From: Bacteroidota bacterium
GTDB taxonomy: Bacteria; Bacteroidota; Bacteroidia; Bacteroidales; Tenuifilaceae
Reading direction: 5' to 3'
Assembly (NCBI GenBank): GCA_029560875.1
Contig: JAKQKB010000047.1
Location: forward strand, 1-64,000
Length of the DNA stretch: 64,000 bases
Below the pieces are notes generated by a model. That model was given only the letters and a program-made list of their open reading frames with translations. It was not told the DNA's origin and did not search any database. The translations under genes were made by a program, and so were the position numbers. Below are positions 60,895 to 64,000 of the stretch, piece by piece. Within the stretch, counting starts at the first letter, position 1. Every line of letters starts with the position of its first letter.

Positions 60895-61017
60895 AAATTT
60901 GATAATACATTAATTTGATAATGAATTAAATAAATTCTTTAAACGAACAACTATCAACAACCGAGCGTCTTTTGCGAGCTCATTGAAAATAAACAACTAT
61001 CAACAAAATATAAACAT

Positions 61018-62031
61018 ATGGGTAAGGAAGTAGCAATTATTGGAGGTGGAGTAGCAGGTCTTGAGGCCGCTAACCAACTGGCAACTCTGGGTTACAACGT
61101 TATCATCTTTGAGAAAAAAGGACAACCAGGAGGTCACGCAGCCCAATGGGACAGGCTTTTTCCAAATCGCAGACACACCAGCGAGGTTATTAATAGCCTT
61201 AAATCGCGCTTAAATGGGAATCCTTCCATAATGCTATCAACAGCCATATCGGCGGTTACAAAATCGGGGAATAGGTTTGTGCTTGCCACAAAAAGCAAAA
61301 ATTTTGAGGCCGATGCAATTCTGTTAGCCACAGGTTTTGAACTTTTCCCTGCTGAAAAGAAGGAGGAGTACGGCTATGGAATTTACGAGAACGTAATAAC
61401 ATCGGCTGAACTGGAGGAGATGTTTGCAAAGCATGGCAAACCAGTTATGAAAAATGGTTCTACCCCTAAAAAAATTGCCTTTATCCATTGTGTTGGTAGT
61501 AGAGATGAAAAAGTGAACAAGCCTTACTGTTCTAAGGTTTGCTGTGTTACAGCGGTTAAACAGGCCATTGAGGTTAAAGAATCTATTCCAGAAGCAGAGG
61601 TGTTTAGCCTATATATGGATTTGAGAATGTTTGGCCCCGGTTACGAGGATTTATACAAAGAAGCACAACAAATTGGTATCAACTTTATTCGTGGTCGACT
61701 TTCCGAGGCAAGTGAACTTGATGGTGGACGTGTTCAAATAAAAACAGAGGATACCTTATCGTCGCGCCCATTAAAAATGTCTGTGGATATGGTTGTGCTA
61801 ATGGTTGGTATGTCGCCAGCATTGGGCACCATTGAGTTGATATCGGGCTTGGGCTTAAAGCCCAACAAGGATGGCTTTGTTGCCGTGGCCGATTATCACC
61901 TAAACCCAATTGGAACAGGTGTAGAAGGTGTTTTTGTGGCAGGAGCCTGCTCCGGCCCAAGCAACATAACCGACTCAGTTAACGCTGCCCGTTCCGCAGC
62001 TATCGAAATTCATAAATACTTAAGCAAATAG
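61018..62031 (+). CDS. HdrA/QmoA-like FAD protein (short form)
   Basis: 337 aa. FAD motif IGGGVAGLEAANQLATLGY with EKKGQPGGHAAQWDRLFPN, the Cys region FIHCVGSRDE...PYCSKVCCVTAVKQA of HdrA, and a C-terminal second FAD segment GVEGVFVAGACSGPSNITDSV. It lacks the extra ferredoxin domains of methanogen HdrA, so it resembles QmoA. Site of flavin-based electron transfer or bifurcation. Starts 123 bases after the HdrB-like gene. Confidence 0.9.
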   Translation: MGKEVAIIGGGVAGLEAANQLATLGYNVIIFEKKGQPGGHAAQWDRLFPNRRHTSEVINSLKSRLNGNPSIMLSTAISAVTKSGNRFVLATKSKNFEADAILLATGFELFPAEKKEEYGYGIYENVITSAELEEMFAKHGKPVMKNGSTPKKIAFIHCVGSRDEKVNKPYCSKVCCVTAVKQAIEVKESIPEAEVFSLYMDLRMFGPGYEDLYKEAQQIGINFIRGRLSEASELDGGRVQIKTEDTLSSRPLKMSVDMVVLMVGMSPALGTIELISGLGLKPNKDGFVAVADYHLNPIGTGVEGVFVAGACSGPSNITDSVNAARSAAIEIHKYLSK

Positions 62032-62034
62032 TGT

Positions 62035-62370
62035 ATGGTTGATTTTGGATATGCACCGCTTGAAATCAAAATTCACGATTTAGATAAGGCCAACTTAACT
62101 CTAGGTGAATGGATTGCCGAAAGGGACGAAACCTTTAAGCACTGCATTGCCTGTGGCTGCTGTACTGCAACCTGCACTGCGGGGAAATTCACCACATTTA
62201 GTTTCAGGGAGATGTGCCATAGCATTCGTCGTGGAGAACTTATGGAGGCAATTACAGAGTCCGAAAAATGTATGCTCTGCGGTAAATGCATCCTTGCCTG
62301 TCCGCGCAACGTAAACACCCGGAATATTGTAAAATTGGTTCGTAAAGCCAACCAAAATTTCAGAGTATGA
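62035..62370 (+). CDS. Second HdrC-like 4Fe-4S subunit
   Basis: 111 aa. Two cubane motifs CIACGCCTATCT and CMLCGKCILACP with the FREMCHSIRRGE helix typical of HdrC. Starts 3 bases after the HdrA-like stop and overlaps the next start (ATGA). A second copy of the HdrC function suggests two electron branches. Confidence 0.9.
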   Translation: MVDFGYAPLEIKIHDLDKANLTLGEWIAERDETFKHCIACGCCTATCTAGKFTTFSFREMCHSIRRGELMEAITESEKCMLCGKCILACPRNVNTRNIVKLVRKANQNFRV

Positions 62371-64000
62371 AGTACCATCCATTCGTCCTCCCGTTCTCCA
62401 TTGGCTTAGCCTTTGTAATGCTCTACATTATTGGGATGTGGACATTCTGGATTATCAGACTATCGCGTAGAGAACAAAAAATTGTTTGGAAACGATTATT
62501 CTCATTGCGAACCATTAAGGCAATGTGGGAATCGATGATGGAAGGGCTATTCCATCGAAAAATATTCCAGAAGAACCCATTACTTGGCTATATGCATATG
62601 AGCCTTGCCTTTGGTTGGTTTATGCTGATTGTTTTGGGGAATTTAGAATCTAGAATATATCCACACAGTAATATAAACCCTCCCTACTACCCTATTTTCT
62701 TCGAGTTTTTCCGTCACGACTTATCGCCCCTACGCGAATACGAGGAGATTTTCACATTCCTAATGGATTTCTTCCTATTCGTGGTGATATCGGGAATCTG
62801 CTTGGCATTCTTTAAGCGTATGAAAAGCCGTATTCTTGGAATGCGAAAAACCACCAAGCACATACTAATTGATAGAATTGCACTTACATCGCTTTGGTTT
62901 ATTTTCCCTCTTAGAATTCTTGCCGAAAGCGTTACGGCAGGACTTTACAACACCGGACACTTCTTCACCAACTTCCTTGGGCAGCAGGTAATCTACAACC
63001 TACCGCTCGACCAACTTTACTACCCATCCTGGTGGGCATACTCCTTTGCGCTGGGAATGTTCTTTGTAACATTACCATTCTCAAGGTATATGCATATTCC
63101 TGCTGAGATACTACTTATCTTCCTAAGGAAATATGGAGTAAAGGAAAAAGACACGCACTCCACATTCACTAAAATTGAGGTTAGCGCTTGCTCGCGCTGT
63201 GGAATTTGTATTGATTCCTGCCAGCTAAGTACCGATTTAAACATAAACGATACACAGCCCGCATACTTTATCAGGGATTTACGCTACAACGAACCCGACG
63301 AGCGCATGCGCGAAACCTGTATGATGTGTATGCGTTGCATAGAGGCCTGCCCTGTGGGTATCGAGATTACTGCTATTCGCACAAATGAGCGCAAGGAGCA
63401 TCAACTCTGGGGCGATAAAAACTACAGCTACATCAATGGATTTAGCTATCCAAAAGCAAAAGTTGCGTTCTTTGCAGGATGTATGGGGCATTTAACCCCA
63501 TCGGTTCTTAAAGCAACGCTAAAGCTGCTTGACGAGGCAAAGGTCGATTACACTTTTATTGATAAGGATGGCAGTATATGCTGTGGACGTCCATTACAAA
63601 TGAATGGCGAAGTACAAGCAGCAAAACAACTAATTGATAAAAACAACACGCTAATACTCCAATCGGGTGCAGAAATGGTAGTTACAACTTGCCCAATCTG
63701 TGCAAGGGAATTCAAGCAAAACTATCATCTAAATATTCCAGTTTTACACCACAGCCAGTTCTTGCTGCAACTAATTAACGAGAAAAAACTAAAGGTAAAT
63801 AAATCGGACCTAAACATCGCCTACCACGATCCCTGCGAGCTAAGCCGCGGTTTAGGAATTACTCAAGAACCCAGAGAATTGTTGGGTAAAGCAGGCAATG
63901 TTGTAGACTCAACCAAGCAAACCCACAATAATTCGCTTTGCTGTGGAGGTAGCTTGGGAATAACCAATACCAACGCTGAGCAGAAAAGGACAATTGCCGC
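62367..64000 (+). CDS. Membrane cytochrome b-ferredoxin-CCG fusion (HdrED/DsrMK/HmeCD-like), partial
   Basis: At least 544 codons, running off the window. It starts MKYHPFVLPFSIGLAFVMLY within the previous stop. N-terminal part (1-255) has about five membrane helices of a nitrate-reductase-gamma/HdrE-like cytochrome b. Next come two ferredoxin motifs (CSRCGICIDSCQ and CMMCMRCIEACPVG). Then the first CCG domain (FFAGCMG; ICCGRPLQ; TTCPICA) and the beginning of the second (YHDPCELSRG; LCCGGSLG). Likely heme b and quinone-linked, so it ties the cytosolic Hdr-like complex to the quinone pool. Fusion of HdrE with HdrD-like parts. Confidence 0.88.
   Translation, partial: MKYHPFVLPFSIGLAFVMLYIIGMWTFWIIRLSRREQKIVWKRLFSLRTIKAMWESMMEGLFHRKIFQKNPLLGYMHMSLAFGWFMLIVLGNLESRIYPHSNINPPYYPIFFEFFRHDLSPLREYEEIFTFLMDFFLFVVISGICLAFFKRMKSRILGMRKTTKHILIDRIALTSLWFIFPLRILAESVTAGLYNTGHFFTNFLGQQVIYNLPLDQLYYPSWWAYSFALGMFFVTLPFSRYMHIPAEILLIFLRKYGVKEKDTHSTFTKIEVSACSRCGICIDSCQLSTDLNINDTQPAYFIRDLRYNEPDERMRETCMMCMRCIEACPVGIEITAIRTNERKEHQLWGDKNYSYINGFSYPKAKVAFFAGCMGHLTPSVLKATLKLLDEAKVDYTFIDKDGSICCGRPLQMNGEVQAAKQLIDKNNTLILQSGAEMVVTTCPICAREFKQNYHLNIPVLHHSQFLLQLINEKKLKVNKSDLNIAYHDPCELSRGLGITQEPRELLGKAGNVVDSTKQTHNNSLCCGGSLGITNTNAEQKRTIA

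Overview
The window comes from a low-GC member of the Bacteroidota, probably a Bacteroidales/Marinilabiliales-type organism. The gene families point there: a DUF3276 Pur-alpha-like protein, DUF5606, two DUF1573 proteins, a long NusB, a FeoA-FeoB fusion with a small Cys-rich partner, YbbR next to CoaE, and a TonB receptor with a carboxypeptidase-like N-terminal domain. Purine-rich ribosome sites are mostly absent, and several starts have the Bacteroidota promoter element TAnnTTTG upstream.

Layout. 1-15.4 kb: end of a YebC/PmpR gene, a Wzz-like chain-length protein, an IS1595-family remnant and a complete IS5-family element, then an eleven-gene minus-strand surface-polysaccharide operon. That operon encodes Wzy-like polymerase, a beta-propeller protein, GT2, Wzx-like flippase, GT4, phosphoglycosyl transferase, PLP decarboxylase, class IV aminotransferase, HpcH/HpaI aldolase, O-antigen ligase-like protein and a CapD/WbpM-like 4,6-dehydratase. 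15.9-27.9 kb: housekeeping genes (universal stress fusion, C69 peptidase, HAD phosphatase, radical SAM/SPASM, DnaJ-TerB, coaE, ybbR, yajC, DUF1573, nusB, DUF3276). 28-35.3 kb: metal handling (FeoAB and partner; a HYC_CC_PP-like protein, TonB receptor and two HMA metallochaperones). 35.7-42.7 kb: carotenoid locus (crtI, crtB and, divergently, a CrtD-like desaturase, a CruF-like hydratase, acyltransferase, GT2 and a TPR protein), which reads as a pathway to an acyclic glycosylated and acylated carotenoid. 43-48.7 kb: RND efflux tripartite system. 49-58.5 kb: oxidative-stress operon (PerR-like, DPSL ferritin, peroxiredoxin), a large hybrid-sensor-like histidine kinase, a CreD module and a nucleoid-associated protein. 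59-64 kb: an Hdr/Qmo/Dsr-like iron-sulfur flavoprotein complex whose last gene, a membrane cytochrome b fused to ferredoxin and CCG domains, runs off the window.

The least expected observation is a family of five long intergenic elements (about 26.3, 35.5, 42.9, 54.8 and 58.7 kb). Each has the same order of parts: a CCCCGAG/CTCGGGG hairpin, 21-23 nt, a GCGATGCAA/TTGCATCGC stem closing a 32-33 nt loop, 9-12 nt, a TTGGTATGGAA box, and in three copies a further imperfect hairpin with a compensatory base-pair change. They occur in both orientations and in divergent, convergent and tandem intergenic regions, so they are not simply terminators. They look like a high-copy structured repeat family that I cannot assign to a named family.
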